This document shows, one piece after another, positions 10,901 to 23,494 of a DNA stretch of 64,000 bases. The first letter of the stretch is position 1, and the number at the start of each line of letters is the position of its first letter. The stretch is from Plantago ovata (lineage: Eukaryota > Streptophyta > Magnoliopsida > Lamiales > Plantaginaceae). The stretch lies in assembly GCA_028274465.1 (NCBI GenBank), contig CM051458.1, positions 19,359,566 through 19,423,565 of the forward strand, read 5' to 3'. Position numbers and translations under genes: made by a program. The notes beneath the pieces are model-generated. The model worked only from the letters and a program-made list of their open reading frames with translations, ran no database searches and was not told where the DNA came from.

Positions 10901-12184
10901 CTTGCGATAGCTGCCTACTATGATTATGAGAACTGGCAGATGGATGTAAAGACTGCCTTCCTCAATGGCAACCTTGAGGAAGAGGTCTATATGGTACAGC
11001 CGGAAGGTTTTATTAGTAAAACCAGGCCAACTGCTGTATGCAAATTACAAAGATCCATTTATGGGCTAAGGCAAGCGTCAAGGAGCTGGAATATCCGCTT
11101 TGATGAAACTGTCAAATCGTTTGACTTCATCAGAAGTAAGGAAGATCCCTGTGTCTACGCTAGGCACAACGACAAGGGAGTCGTTTACATGATCATTTAT
11201 GTAGATGACATTTTGATCATGGGAAACAATGTCTCTATGCTAGAAGAGACTAAAGTTTGGTTATCAAGTACCTTCTCGATGAAGGACTTGGGTGAAGCGA
11301 ACTACATCCTAGGGATCAAGATCTTTAGAGATAGATCCAAGAGGATGTTAGGAATGACACAGTCCACCTACATCGACAAAATACTAAAGCGTTATAAGAT
11401 GGACGACTCAAAGAGAGGCTTTCTCCCAACTGGGCATGGGATTGTCTTATCAGTTAAGGATGGTCCTAAAACTGATGAAGAAAGAAATGCAATCAGTCGT
11501 GTGCCCTATGCTTCGGCAGTAGGGTCTATAATGTATGCAATGAATTGCACAAGGCCCGATGTGGCATATGCGCTTAGTGTCACTTGTCGACACCAACAGA
11601 ATCCAGGAGTACCTCACTGGACTGTTGTGATGAACATTCTTAAGTACCTTCGACGGACTAAAGAGATGTTCTTCGTGTTTGGTGGAGAACCAGAATTAAA
11701 GATGTCTGGGTATGTCGACGCTGGATTTGAATCAGAACCTGATGACTTTAAGTCACAGACAGGATACGTATTCAAATTGAACGGAGGAGTTGTCTGTTGG
11801 AAGATCTCTAAGCAAGCCACGGTTACTGACTCATCCACAGAGGCCGAGTACATTGCTGCATCAGAAGCATCGAAAGAAGCTGTCTGGATTTCAGAGTTCT
11901 TGAAGGAATTGAGGGTTGTTCCTGCTCCCAGTCCAATAACGATTTATTGTGACAATACGGGCGCCGTCGCTAGAGCTAGGGAGCCTATATGTACAAACAA
12001 GAACAAATATGTACTTAGAAAATATCACGTTATACGTGAGATTATAGATAGAGGAGAAGTTAGTATAGAACGTGTCTCTACCACGGACAACGTGGCAGAT
12101 CCTTTCACCAAGGTCTTATCAGTGGAAGTCCACTTAAGACATTATGCTAATCTGGGTATTAGGCATAAAGGTGACTGGCTCTAG
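7964..12184 (+). CDS. Copia-1A Gag-Pol polyprotein, intact, 1406 aa
   Basis: Single uninterrupted polyprotein. I chose ATG 7964 ([11 protein letters not shown]) over an in-frame upstream codon because this N-terminus is typical of plant copia Gag. Domains in order: Gag; CCHC zinc knuckle [14 protein letters not shown] (about residue 262); aspartic protease [12 protein letters not shown] (about 311); GAG-pre-integrase LWHCRLGH (about 445); integrase core with HTDVCGPF (about 508), SDRGGEY and NGVSERRNR; reverse transcriptase from [10 protein letters not shown] through the active site YVDD (about 1079); RNase H with STEAEYIAA and YCDNTGA, ending in a [15 protein letters not shown] tail. It makes the nucleocapsid and all enzymes for cytoplasmic reverse transcription and nuclear integration. 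Length is usual for the family. No stop or frameshift is seen, but the element's 3' LTR is truncated. Confidence 0.95.
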   Translation: MASISLRAVLEKQILTGTKFLDWIRNIRLVLRYEKIEYVLDEVIPVCPENQSADQVAAWNQANKAKYDKHLEDARSAQCIMLAAMSNELQRQHESMLPYEMLKHLESLFKTTARSVEFDLIKEIHRCKLSEGGNMSEHVLKMIGLFEKLVDAGVKLENKIMVIFVLQSLPSSYSQFIINYTMNAKDVTLPELHNMLKTYDQTLPKKEKSIMLVGQPSNPNPRNKGAKGKGKLAAKANTWSDKHKRPNQKRKFKRSGTVRTDECLFCKQKGHWKKDCPKLRADQAKKPSASGSGMFVIEMNMTTFDSNGWVLDTACGSHICNNVQELIDHRLVKQGEIDLHVGNGNPVEAKRVGRNKIDLPSGQCLELDNVYFVPSIVRNIIFIPFLNNMGFSFRFANNTCYFSLNDQYYGKARLVNGLYILQSSLPLFQIHNKQPSSSRKNNPSYLWHCRLGHINETRIQRLRKLDYLEPFDFESYGTCESCVKGKMTNKPFDGQGVRATRCLELIHTDVCGPFKVHARGGYPYFVTFTDDFSRYGYIYLMKNKSETFGKLKEFRNEVENELNLRIVTLRSDRGGEYLREEFIDYLKENGIQSQWTPPGTPQLNGVSERRNRTLLDMVRSMIGFSTLPKYLWGYALQTAIYILNRVPSKSVEKTPYELWKGKKPSLGYRRPWGCPAIVKLMLTDKLDAKGVKVYFIGYPRQTRGYEFYHAEDHKVIVSRNVKFLEAEYLEEERLDDMIELEEIQDFDTREHEFSKSSDLDSSSVGAFEADKGDDMTLARHVIVSGSPVIRSTVETTPIEPVVNQPVQQVAQEQPHAREQGRAQRPAASVPTNNVRVTRSQKRKAPEQVELRRSKRILKGPQKQSLMIEDITELDVGLSDREDPETYKEAIIDIDSDKWQEAMELEMDSMYQNKVWNLVDLPQGVRPIGCKWVFKRKTDADGKVQTHKARLVAKGYTQRYGIDYDETFSPVAKLKSIRILLAIAAYYDYENWQMDVKTAFLNGNLEEEVYMVQPEGFISKTRPTAVCKLQRSIYGLRQASRSWNIRFDETVKSFDFIRSKEDPCVYARHNDKGVVYMIIYVDDILIMGNNVSMLEETKVWLSSTFSMKDLGEANYILGIKIFRDRSKRMLGMTQSTYIDKILKRYKMDDSKRGFLPTGHGIVLSVKDGPKTDEERNAISRVPYASAVGSIMYAMNCTRPDVAYALSVTCRHQQNPGVPHWTVVMNILKYLRRTKEMFFVFGGEPELKMSGYVDAGFESEPDDFKSQTGYVFKLNGGVVCWKISKQATVTDSSTEAEYIAASEASKEAVWISEFLKELRVVPAPSPITIYCDNTGAVARAREPICTNKNKYVLRKYHVIREIIDRGEVSIERVSTTDNVADPFTKVLSVEVHLRHYANLGIRHKGDWL

Positions 12185-12187
12185 TCC

Positions 12188-12197
12188 AAGTGGGAGA
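12188..12197 (+). promoter_or_regulatory. Copia-1A polypurine tract
   Basis: AAGTGGGAGA just after the polyprotein stop and next to the 3' LTR; expected primer for plus-strand DNA synthesis. Confidence 0.8.
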
Positions 12198-12198
12198 T

Positions 12199-12869
12199 TG
12201 ATAGTGTATATGTCCTAGAGACAGTCCTTACTAAGGGCATAGTGCCCTTATAGAGGGCATATATGTACTATTACACAGGTCAACGTAATATAATATATGT
12301 TTGTTGCTTTTACTATTGAGTATCGCTTTCATATTTACATTACACCAGGCATGCAACATGTCATATCTCTATTACTGTCTGTATTGATATTAAACATGTC
12401 CCCTCGGATAGATGACCGATCACGCAGATACTGGGAGCTATGTGAGTTATCATCTATCCCAAACTCTCCCTAGTCGAGGTTCATCTCGGATGTAGGGGTC
12501 TGAATGAACCAGACGAGTATGCGTGGAGGTTATACTTGTTGGAGCAAGTGTGAGCCGATCCCACGGCCACGGAACAGATTGTTGGACAATCGAGAAACGT
12601 TCCCATAACTGCGCATAGTTGTTCGAAGAAGGATTATCGAACAATGGAAGTACCCACCAGACACTCCCATCGATGTATACTCTACACCGAAGTGTCTATG
12701 GGAACCGGTAAGTTGTCGAAGTGATGCCAGTCGTCCTTTGTACTTACAGGACTTTATCATCACATTTGTTGCCCCATATCCTTGGTGGACCCGTCGATGT
12801 CAGCTCTGAATAAGCAGTTGACCTAAGACACGATCCAGGATTATGGCTACATACAAATGGGGATGATGA
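12199..12869 (+). repeat. Copia-1A 3' LTR, truncated
   Basis: Matches the first 670 bp or so of the 5' LTR, then stops after GGGGATGAT, where the 5' LTR continues with AAGTGATTCTG. The Copia-1B 3' LTR stops at the same base, so the truncation predates the tandem duplication. It is followed here by copy B of the duplication unit. Confidence 0.88.
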
Positions 12870-12873
12870 ATGA

Positions 12874-13520
12874 CACCCTATAAACCGTTAACTACTAACG
12901 TAAGATTTAATTACAAAATCAAATATCCAAATAAATTGTTAATGATAGTAATGCTAGTAAAAATTTTAAAAATGTACTTATGGGTAGACGGGTTGAGGGA
13001 TTGTAACTACTTAGACCATAAATATCAGCCACCACCCACCACCCATCCCACTATCCAATTTCAAATAAAAATTAATTTCTCTCTCATACACATACCCCAT
13101 CCTTCAACCAACCCACCACAACACCAAAAACAACATTTATCCATGACCACCTACCATCCAATCAATTCAATTTATTTATTTTTTATTTTCTTATTATCAT
13201 TTAATAATTATAATATAATAATTATATATTATTATAAAATTACTGTATTAATCTAGAAAAGTTCTCTAATTTTCCGAAATAACAAATTAAACATTATTAT
13301 ATTAATAAAGTACAACCATTACTAAAGGAAAAAAATTAATATTATAATATTTTTATAAATTGATTACAACGAAAAATATGAAATGCAGAATTATGAAAAC
13401 CGAAATAAAAATACATATTTAGTCCTCCTCATTGAAATTCTCCCATATGTGCTCAATCAAGTCGTTCATAAGTTCCTTGTGCGCCTCTCTGTTCCGAAGT
13501 TGATCCCTGTTAGTCATATA
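12874..13520 (-). other. 3' flank of Harbinger copy B, AT-rich noncoding
   Basis: Duplicate of 1581-2229 with several 1-bp homopolymer differences. No gene is seen; the 128-codon plus frame here reads low-complexity AT-rich DNA. Confidence 0.5.
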
Positions 13521-14729
13521 CTAGGCAACACTTGCAATTCGTTCCGTGGAGAAGTTGAAAATGGGATCCACATAGCCTTCTTCAGGCTCTTCTTGGTTGA
13601 CCTGTCTCGTCCGATCATTCATAAATTCTTTGGGATCGGTATAGTTCAGATAAGTGTCTCTTTCATCCTCCACTATCATATTGTGCATGATGATACACGC
13701 ATGCATAATTGTTCCCATGGCATGTCGATCCCATAGAAAACATGGATTTTTTATAAATGCGAATCGAGCTTGTAGAACACCAAATGCTCGTTCAACATCT
13801 TTCCTAACAGACTCTTGATGTTGAGCAAATAACTTGTGCTTACGGACAATAAGAGACTTGATAGATTTGACAAATGCAGCCCATGCTGGATATATGCCAT
13901 CAGTGAGGTAATACCCCATATTTCTTTGTCGGCCGTTAATGGTGTAATTGACTTTCGGTGCACGGCCTGCTAAAATATCATCGAAAATAGGTGATTTGTT
14001 TAGCACATTAATATCATTGTTTCCAAAAAATGATCCATAGGTCTTCGGATGCAACAGCTTCCAAAATAATCGTTGGTTTCCCACTTCTTCCTTGATACTG
14101 CCCTGCCCAAGCAGTCGGACAATTTTTCCATTCCCAGTGCATGCAATCAATACTTCCCATCGTGCCCGGAAATCCACGTTCTTCACCAATGTGTAGTAGT
14201 CGCGCCATGTCTTCTAGTGTTGGATGTCTAAGGTATTCATTCCCAAAGTTGGTAACTACGCCTTCTGCAAACTTCATAACTGATTTTCTTATCACTTGTT
14301 CGCTCATTCGAAGGCACTCGTCATGCAAATCTGGTGATGTTCCGTAGGCTAAAACTCTTATAGCACCAGTACATTTTTGATCAAAGACATACCTAGCCGA
14401 CCAGTGGCATCACGCTTCTGCTGAAAATATTCATCGGAACTTAGTGCCTCCATTATACGCTCAAAGACGTGCTTTCTCATTCGAAACCTATGACGAAAAA
14501 TATCTTCATGGTAGATTGGCATGTCTGAAAAATACATTTTGAACAGTTGTTCATGACCATCCTCACGGATTCGCTCAATATGACGCCTCTTAGCTCTAGT
14601 ATTGTGGCTTGTGGGTTGTAACATGGTAGGAATTTTCATGACCACATCCTCGAGAATGCAATTAAGTGTTTGGTTTTGTTCTTCCAACTCATCTATTTCG
14701 TTGAGACTGGAAGAAGCATCACTTGACAT
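13521..14729 (-). pseudogene. PIF/Harbinger transposase, copy B, two frameshifts
   Basis: Same transposase as 2230-3439 with all the same motifs (GSIDCMHW, NNDINVLN, KDVERAFGVLQ). It shares the inactivating lesion near FFGNND. It also has one T fewer in the run at about 14372 (CATTTTTGA against CATTTTTTGA in copy A), which ends the N-terminal frame after 123 codons. The extra change is in a homopolymer, so sequencing error is possible. The ATG is at 14729. Confidence 0.86.
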
Positions 14730-15219
14730 TATTTTTAATGTGGATACAAGGAAGAGTGAGGGGAAGTAGAAGTGTTGGAAAAGATGTAGGTGTAAGTATG
14801 GTAAAGATCACTCCCATATTTAAAGAGAGATATAGATGAATTTGAGTGGACAATGAGTTGGATCTTAGTCAACAATGAGTTTGATATGAGTCAGCAAATT
14901 GGGAGAAGCATGTGAAGTTTATAGTTTGTCTGACAGAGATGGAATCATTAAAGTTGTAGTGGAAGATGAATTGACTAATGAGGAAGAAGCATGTGAACTT
15001 TCTTGAAAAAACGAAAGTAGAATAGGCAATAGACTGATAAAAGCTCATAGATTTAATTATAGCAGTACATATCAATAAGAAACAACACACCTTACATTTG
15101 AAAATAGCAAATACACCCGATTACAAACATGATTATACATAATGGAGCGAAATCAAACATAACTGAAATAATACGAAGACATAGTAATGCATTACGACAA
15201 TAAAAAGACATAGCGATAA
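14730..15219 (-). other. Harbinger spacer, copy B
   Basis: Duplicate of 3440-3926. Noncoding internal transposon DNA between ORF1 and transposase. Confidence 0.55.
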
Positions 15220-15593
15220 TTAAAGGTACTCCGCCAACAAGCGATTCTTGACCTGTTCTTCTTGCTCAGTTAGATTCGGTTTAGCCAAAAAAGCATTCAA
15301 CAAATTGGCATTTAGCTTCTTTTTCTCAAATTCGACCTTCACCTCAAGTTCTTCTCACACGTGAGCCTCATTGCACGCAGCTCACTAGTAAATTCATCCG
15401 AAATCACAGCAGTTGATGAAGATGCCACACCTTTGCCCTTCCTTCTAGCTTTTGCCGCATTTCGACCGGTAGGACGGTTTATTGTTGAAGCACCACTCAC
15501 TAGAGTATCTGGTGTACCATCATCATCATCATCATCGGTTCTTGATTTTTTTGAACTACCATTCCCTTCTTGCTCGGATTCCATTGCATCTGT
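15220..15593 (-). pseudogene. Harbinger ORF1 3' part, copy B, truncated by Copia-1B
   Basis: Duplicate of 3927-4300 with the same Copia-1 insertion point and the same 1-nt loss near CEKN. The acidic DDDDDDGTPDT and INRPTGRNAAKARRKGKG blocks are retained. The frame is cut upstream by the LTR at 15594. Confidence 0.78.
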
Positions 15594-17679
15594 TGATAGT
15601 GTATATGTCCTAGAGACAGTCCTTATTAAGGGCTTGGAGCCCTTATAGAGGGCATATATGTACTATTACACATGTCAACGTAATATGATATATGTTTGTC
15701 GTTTTACTATTGAGTATCGCTTTCATATTTATATTACACCAGGCATGCAGCATGTCGTATCTCTATTTCTGTCTGTATTGATATTAAACATGTCCCCTCG
15801 GATAGATGACCGATCACACAGATAGTGGGAGCTATGTGAGTTATCATCTATCCCAAACTCTCCCTAGTCGAGGTTCATCTCGGATGTAGGGGTCTTAATG
15901 AACCAGATGAGACTAGTATGCGTGGAGGTTATACTTGTTGGAGCAAGTGTGAGCCGATCCCACGGCCACGGAACGGATTGTTGGACAATCGAGAAACGTT
16001 CCCATAACTGCGCATAGTTGTTCGAAGAAGGATTATCGAACAATGGAAGTACCCACCGGACACTCCCATCGATGTATACTCTAAACCGAAGTGTCTATGG
16101 GAACCGGTGAGTTGTCGAAGTGATGCCAGTCGTCCTTTGGACTTACAGGACTTTATCATCACATTTGTTGCCCCATATCCTTGGTGGACCCGTCGATGTC
16201 AGCTCTGAATAAGCAGTTGACCTAAGACACGATCCAGGATTATGGCTACATACAAATGGGGATGATAAGTGATTCTGTGAAGGATTCATCTCTCAAGTGT
16301 AGCACAGGAGAGTACTGCTCATAGTCTGCATAGTTGTGTTGGTAAAGTCACTGGCCAGTGCAAATGATATATTATGATGGTCATAAGTATATCTTAACCA
16401 AGCAACTCCCTGAGACGCCCGTGGATGTATTATTGGGATAGATACTTCATCGATCCTAGATACATTCGAGCAAGTCAGATGAAGGGACTTTACCATCGCC
16501 GCGTTGAGCGCAACTGGCTTCGCAACGAAAGGGTTAGCTTTGAGAAACCTCTCAAACGTCCTCATGTATTAATATTGCAAATGGAACCGTCTAGGAATTC
16601 CATGTTGCCTAGTCTAGGACTTGCTTAATACGATGAGGCCCTATGGGTCACACTATGTGGTGATTCAGCCTATCAGAATATATCCTTGAAGATGGAATCG
16701 CAATTAATTTGGAATTAATTGTGATTGATGGATTATAATTGATTCGGAATTAATTATAATATATGGTGGCTCAATTAATGATTTGGAATTATTAATTGAA
16801 TTGGCTAATTAATTGTATTTTATGTAAATACAATTAAAGATTATATTTTGGAAATATAATAGAGGTTTGATTTGAAAGGATATGTTAGTTTGAAATTAAC
16901 ATATGCACTTGGGAAAAATCTAATAGGAGTTTGAATTGCCTTAGAACTATAAGTGGGTCCTAAAATCGGGACCCACCTATCGTCCGTGGGAGAGCGCGCG
17001 CGCGCGTGGATGGATAGGGGAAGGAGTTTGACTCCTTCCTCTAGTAGAAGTCCAAGGGATAAGTTAGATTTTCCTGAATGAGTTTTAATTTGATTGGGAA
17101 TGAATCTAGACTTGATATTGGTTTCCTTGTGCGATAAGAATTAGATTCTTATTCCTTTACGAAGTCTAATTGCTTATGCTTTAGGCTTCTATTTGACTAC
17201 TATATATAGTAGACTATTAGAGAGCTTTTGACACAGACTTGAATAGACTTTCACAGTTATTCTACCCAGTTTCTTAGAGAAAATAAAAAGCTCTCCCCTC
17301 CTCTATAAGCCTCCACGCGCGCGCCACCTCTGCCGGAGGAATCGCCGCCCCGTCTTCTTGGTCACACAATGAATATCCTAGCATTCTTTCGATAGGTTGT
17401 TCATCCGTGGATACCAAGGTTGAGGTTCTAGGAGCTGGAAACTAACTCTTATTGTCTTGCAGATAATCAGAGTATTGCAGATATCTTCGACTTCGATGAA
17501 GGAGAAGATACACAGGAATATTACGAAGACTTGGAAGCTGCTTTGGAAGTAAGGTTAGTCTTCTAATTGACGTGTTTATATATATACGACATATACATAA
17601 TTAATTAACCTGTATGTTAAGAAAAATTTTGAAATTCCGCTGCGTACCCTAGGGGTAACTCTGACCATATTTTCTTACA
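15594..17679 (+). repeat. Copia-1B 5' LTR
   Basis: 2086 bp, nearly identical to 4301-6387. Differences include GACAGTCC for GATAGTCC near the start and CTAAACCG for CTACACCG near 16083. Confidence 0.85.
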
Positions 17680-17680
17680 G

Positions 17681-17693
17681 TGGTATCAGAGCC
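17681..17693 (+). promoter_or_regulatory. Copia-1B primer-binding site
   Basis: TGGTATCAGAGCC, complementary to initiator tRNA-Met, one base after the LTR. Confidence 0.9.
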
Positions 17694-17819
17694 AAGTTAA
17701 TTGATTACGTATATACGTATATATATTGTATGATTTTGTAGATATGTGCATGCAATTGATTCTATGATTAATTCGATTTTAAAAGTTTTGTTTTTATATA
17801 AATTTAGAATTTATATTTT

Positions 17820-17851
<32 letters not shown>

Positions 17852-17853
17852 TT

Positions 17854-18057
17854 ATGAACGGGCCGCCGGCGCGACGCAGGCGGCGGGCGCCTACGGCGCT
17901 GCAGGCTCCGTGCCCGCGTGCCGCGGGCACCCGGGTACCTGCACGCAGGTACCCGGCCTGCGGACGCAGGCGCCTGCACCCGCGGCGCCGGTGCCCGCGT
18001 GCTACGGGCGCCGGTCGCCCGGGGCCGCAGGCACCGTGGGGACGCCGTCCCATGTTT
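17854..18057 (+). promoter_or_regulatory. GC-rich structured block in Copia-1B leader
   Basis: Duplicate of 6559-6762 with the same back-to-back inverted repeats, including CCGGGTACCTGC / GCAGGTACCCGG. Confidence 0.68.
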
Positions 18058-18547
18058 TAATAAAAATATATATTTTTCGGGTTAGACCCAAAATCGAATT
18101 TTAAAAATTTTGAGGATTGAATTTTATATTTGGAATATAAATATGATTTAATTATAATTGTTTTTTAACTAGAGGGGTTAAATTTAATTAGTATAAAGTT
18201 AAAGGGCTTATCGTGATTTATCAATTTATTATTTATTGCAAATTAGTCCTTTTACTTTTGAATTTTAGATTTAACACCTCCAAGGTTTTAAAAATTACTA
18301 TTAAGTCCTTCGGGTTTTCGAAAATTGCTACTTGGTCAATAGAATTTTCGATTTTTCAATCTTTTCCAAATTTTCAATTATTTCATAGAGATTATAAGTA
18401 TGGGATTATAATTTTCATAATGAAATTATGAAATCATTTGTCATCCACATAGGCTACTACTTATTTCATATGCTTCGATATGCTATTGTTTGACAATGCA
18501 TGTTTAAATACCAAGTATTTTACTTTCCGTTCGACTACTATGCATGC

Positions 18548-18699
18548 GAGGGTAGGCGGCGCCCTCTTATATGTCGGACCGCATATTTATGTATGGGTAG
18601 GCGACACCCATTATGTGCTTGCCGCGTTTAGAACTAGAATGGATAGGCGGCATCCATTACGTGTAGACCGTTCATGCATGATGGGTAGGCGGCGCCCTT
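18548..18699 (+). promoter_or_regulatory. Four-hairpin array, Copia-1B leader
   Basis: Duplicate of the array at 7251-7402. All four stems and the AGGCGRC loops are unchanged. Confidence 0.72.
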
Positions 18700-19260
18700 A
18701 TTTGTTTGTAGATGACTGATAACAACCCTCAAGCTACAAGCCCCAACCAATATAAGTACATAAATATATATATGTATGTATTTCTGAGATGCTTTCCATA
18801 GGGTGCTTTAATTCTGAACTTTCATTGCGTTTTCTTGTATTGGCGACCTCGTCTTACAGACTCGCAGTGATCGTCAGATTAGAGTAAGCCTATGGTTATG
18901 ACTTACTGCATATTGTATCTAGCGACCTCGATAGGTACAGTATGTAGGGCATCGGGTTAAATTAGATTTAACAACCAAGAGTTGCGTGACGCAATTGGAT
19001 AGTCCTACCGGTCATATTATGCTATGCGACCAGCCCCCGTTGGAGTATAGCATAGTATGGATTTGGATCTTGGCCAATACGGTAACTTGTTGGACATTAC
19101 CCGTATGCTTGTTGTGGGGGAAAGCATATGTGAGAATAGTGGGAGCTAAACAGCTAAAGGACCTTGTTGTTTAGTTATGTTGACTGTGTATTTAGAAATA
19201 ATATTTCAATAGTTGATTTATTATTTTCGTTCTATATTATTTCTCCTTAGGATATTAGAA

Positions 19261-22200
19261 ATGGCGAGTATCTCGCTCCGTGCTGTCTTAGAGAAGCAAA
19301 TTTTGACCGGAACAAAGTTCCTAGATTGGATCAGGAATATACGTTTGGTGCTGAGGTACGAAAAGATTGAGTACGTCTTGGACGAGGTCATTCCCGTGTG
19401 CCCCGAAAATCAGAGTGCCGATCAGGTTGCTGCTTGGAATCAAGCCAACAAGGCAAAGTATGATAAGCATCTTGAGGATGCTAGATCCGCGCAGTGTATT
19501 ATGCTGGCGGCAATGAGCAATGAGCTGCAAAGACAACATGAAAGCATGTTGCCGTATGAGATGCTGAAGCATCTTGAGTCGCTCTTTAAGACGACAGCTA
19601 GAAGTGTTGAATTTGATTTGATCAAAGAGATACACAGATGCAAGCTCAGTGAAGGAGGGAACATGTCTGAGCATGTTCTCAAAATGATTGGTCTCTTTGA
19701 AAAGCTTGTCGATGCCGGCGTTAAGCTAGAGAACAAGATCATGGTGATCTTTGTCCTTCAATCATTGCCGAGTTCGTATTCGCAGTTCATCATTAATTAC
19801 ACGATGAATGCGAAGGATGTGACACTGCCTGAACTTCATAATATGCTGAAGACATATGATCAAACTCTTCCTAAGAAGGAAAAGTCGATCATGCTTGTTG
19901 GGCAACCGTCTAACCCAAACCCGAGAAACAAAGGTGCTAAGGGTAAGGGAAAGTTGGCAGCCAAGGCTAACACTTGGAGTGATAAGCATAAGCGTCCGAA
20001 CCAGAAAAGGAAGTTCAAGAGAAGCGGAACGGTACGCACAGATGAATGTCTTTTCTGTAAGCAGAAAGGACATTGGAAGAAGGATTGCCCTAAGCTTAGG
20101 GCAGATCAAGCTAAGAAGCCATCGGCTTCTGGCTCAGGTATGTTTGTTATTGAAATGAACATGACTACTTTTGACTCCAATGGTTGGGTATTAGATACAG
20201 CCTGTGGCTCACACATTTGTAATAATGTGCAGGAGCTAATTGATCACAGGCTAGTCAAGCAAGGTGAAATCGACTTGCATGTTGGGAACGGCAATCCAGT
20301 TGAAGCCAAACGCGTTGGACGCAACAAGATAGATTTACCTTCGGGACAATGTTTAGAACTTGATAATGTTTATTTTGTTCCATCCATTGTCAGAAATATT
20401 ATTTTCATTCCATTCTTAAACAATATGGGTTTTTCCTTTCGATTTGCGAATAATACTTGTTATTTTTCATTAAATGATCAGTATTATGGAAAAGCTCGCT
20501 TGGTGAATGGTTTATATATTTTGCAAAGTAGTCTACCTTTATTTCAAATACATAACAAACAACCGTCTTCAAGTAGGAAGAATAATCCATCTTATCTATG
20601 GCATTGTCGGCTAGGCCATATCAATGAAACACGGATTCAAAGACTAAGGAAGTTGGACTACTTAGAACCATTTGATTTTGAATCTTATGGTACATGCGAA
20701 TCATGTGTTAAGGGTAAGATGACGAACAAACCTTTTGATGGACAAGGTGTTCGTGCCACTCGCTGCTTAGAGCTCATACATACCGATGTATGTGGACCTT
20801 TTAAAGTCCATGCGCGTGGGGGTTATCCTTACTTCGTTACCTTTACTGACGATTTCTCAAGGTATGGATATATTTATCTTATGAAGAATAAATCCGAGAC
20901 CTTTGGGAAATTAAAGGAGTTTAGGAATGAGGTCGAGAATGAATTGAACCTGAGGATAGTCACTCTTCGATCAGATCGAGGAGGTGAATACCTTAGAGAA
21001 GAATTTATCGACTACTTGAAGGAAAATGGAATTCAATCACAATGGACTCCTCCTGGAACACCACAGTTAAATGGTGTGTCTGAGAGAAGGAATCGAACCC
21101 TGTTGGACATGGTAAGATCAATGATTGGATTCTCGACTCTTCCAAAATATTTGTGGGGATATGCACTACAAACTGCAATCTACATTCTGAACCGTGTACC
21201 ATCTAAATCAGTGGAGAAAACTCCCTATGAGTTATGGAAGGGAAAGAAGCCCTCACTGGGCTATCGTAGACCTTGGGGCTGTCCTGCGATAGTCAAACTG
21301 ATGCTCACTGATAAGTTAGATGCCAAGGGTGTCAAAGTATATTTCATAGGCTATCCTCGTCAGACGAGAGGCTATGAATTCTATCATGCTGAAGATCACA
21401 AGGTGATCGTATCTAGAAACGTCAAGTTTTTAGAAGCTGAATACCTCGAAGAAGAGAGGTTAGATGACATGATAGAACTTGAAGAAATTCAAGACTTTGA
21501 CACGCGCGAACATGAGGTCTCTAAATCTTTTGATTTGGACTCAAGTTCAGTGGGAGCTTTTGAAGCAGACAAGGGTGATGATATGACACTTGCTAGGCAT
21601 GTCATAGTCAGTGGGAGTCCTGTGATTAGATCAACAGTTGAAACCACACCAATAGAACCCGTTGTCAACCAACCTGTGCAACAAGTTGCACAAGAGCAGC
21701 CTCACGCAAGGGAACAGGGTCGCGCCCAGCGACCAGCTGCATCAGTACCCACTAATAATGTTCGTGTTACACGAAGCCAGAAAAGAAAAGCACCAGAACA
21801 AGTCGAGCTCCGTAGGTCGAAGAGGATCCTAAAAGGACCTCAGAAGCAAAGCCTTATGATAGAAGACATCACTGAACTTGATGTCGGCTTATCAGATCGA
21901 GAAGATCCCGAGACCTACAAAGAGGCAATAATTGATATTGACTCAGACAAATGGCAAGAGGCCATGGAATTAGAAATGGATTCAATGTACCAGAACAAAG
22001 TTTGGAACTTGGTAGACTTGCCCCAAGGGGTTAGACCTATTGGGTGCAAATGGGTCTTTAAACGAAAGACAGATGCCGATGGCAAGGTACAAACGCACAA
22101 AGCTAGGCTTGTGGCAAAAGGCTACACGCAAAGGTATGGCATCGATTACGATGAAACCTTTTCACCGGTAGCAAAATTGAAGTCCATTCGAATTCTACTT

Positions 22201-23480
22201 GCGATAGCTGCCTACTATGATTATGAGAACTGGCAGATGGATGTAAAGACTGCCTTCCTCAATGGCAACCTTGAGGAAGAGGTCTATATGGTACAGCCGG
22301 AAGGTTTTATTAGTAAAACCAGGCCAACTGCTGTATGCAAATTACAAAGATCCATTTATGGGCTAAGGCAAGCGTCAAGGAGCTGGAATATCCGCTTTGA
22401 TGAAACTGTCAAATCGTTTGACTTCATCAGAAGTAAGGAAGATCCTGTGTCTACGCTAGGCACAACGACAAGGGAGTCGTTTACATGATCATTTATGTAG
22501 ATGACATTTTGATCATGGGAAACAATGTCTCTATGCTAGAAGAGACTAAAGTTTGGTTATCAAGTACCTTCTCGATGAAGGACTTGGGTGAAGCGAACTA
22601 CATCCTAGGGATCAAGATCTTTAGAGATAGATCCAAGAGGATGTTAGGAATGACACAGTCCACCTACATCGACAAAATACTAAAGCGTTATAAGATGGAC
22701 GACTCAAAGAGAGGCTTTCTCCCAACTGGGCATGGGATTGTCTTATCAGTTAAGGATGGTCCTAAAACTGATGAAGAAAGAAATGCAATCAGTCGTGTGC
22801 CCTATGCTTCGGCAGTAGGGTCTATAATGTATGCAATGAATTGCACAAGGCCCGATGTGGCATATGCGCTTAGTGTCACTTGTCGACACCAACAGAATCC
22901 AGGAGTACCTCACTGGACTGTTGTGATGAACATTCTTAAGTACCTTCGACGGACTAAAGAGATGTTCTTGGTGTTTGGTGGAGAACCAGAATTAAAGATG
23001 TCTGGGTATGTCGACGCTGGATTTGAATCAGAACCTGATGACTTTAAGTCACAGACAGGATACGTATTCAAATTGAACGGAGGAGCTGTCTGTTGGAAGA
23101 TCTCTAAGCAAGCCACGGTTACTGACTCATCCACAGAGGCCGAGTACATTGCTGCATCAGAAGCATCGAAAGAAGCTGTCTGGATTTCAGAGTTCTTGAA
23201 GGAATTGAGGGTTGTTCCTGCTCCCAGTCCAATAACGATTTATTGTGACAATACGGAGCGCCGTCGCTAGAGCTAGGGAGCCTATATGTACAAACAAGAA
23301 CAAATATGTACTTAGAAAATATCACGTTATACGTGAGATTATAGATAGAGAGAAGTTAGTATAGAACGTGTCTCTACCACGGACAACGTGGCAGATCCTT
23401 TCACCAAGGTCTTATCAGTGGAAGTCCACTTAAGACATTATGCTAATCTGGGTATTAGGCATAAAGGTGACTGGCTCTAG
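19261..23480 (+). pseudogene. Copia-1B Gag-Pol polyprotein, frameshifted
   Basis: Starts at ATG 19261 ([11 protein letters not shown]) and follows the Copia-1A polyprotein through the zinc knuckle, protease DTACGSHIC, integrase and the first part of reverse transcriptase. A 1-nt loss at about 22444 (GATCCTGTG against GATCCCTGTG) ends that frame just before the YVDD active site. The remainder (YVDD, RNase H) reads in a second frame from 22485. A 1-nt gain at about 23257 (TACGGAGCG against TACGGGCG) and a 1-nt loss near 23350 (GATAGAGAG against GATAGAGGAG) break the RNase H end. All three are single-base events, so sequencing error is a real alternative. If real, the element cannot make reverse transcriptase. 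Confidence 0.9.
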
Positions 23481-23483
23481 TCC

Positions 23484-23493
23484 AAGTGGGAGA
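23484..23493 (+). promoter_or_regulatory. Copia-1B polypurine tract
   Basis: AAGTGGGAGA adjacent to the 3' LTR, identical to Copia-1A. Confidence 0.78.
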
Positions 23494-23494
23494 T

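Larger units (their letters stand above)
1577..12869. repeat. Tandem duplication unit, copy A (11.3 kb)
   Basis: This block is repeated head-to-tail at 12870-24169 with near identity along its whole length (Harbinger left part, ORF1 tail, Copia-1). Both breakpoints carry ATGA: 1577-1580 at the left edge, 12870-12873 at the A/B junction and 24170-24173 at the right edge. The base after ATGA is C at the left edge and at the junction, but G at the right edge. That is the pattern expected of a tandem duplication joined through 4-bp microhomology. Differences from copy B include substitutions and many 1-bp homopolymer indels. Confidence 0.93.
4301..12869 (+). mobile_element. Copia-1A, Ty1/copia LTR retrotransposon inserted in Harbinger ORF1
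   Basis: Order is 5' LTR 4301-6387, primer site 6389, structured leader, polyprotein 7964-12184, polypurine tract 12188-12197, then a truncated 3' LTR 12199-12869. Gene order (integrase before reverse transcriptase) places it in Ty1/copia. The polyprotein is intact but the 3' LTR keeps only the first third or so of the LTR. The 3' target duplication is therefore lost and cannot be checked against the 5' flank (TCTGT or ATCTG). The two LTRs differ visibly (for example GGGCTTGGAGCCC against GGGCATAGTGCCC), so insertion is well before the tandem duplication. Confidence 0.92.
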
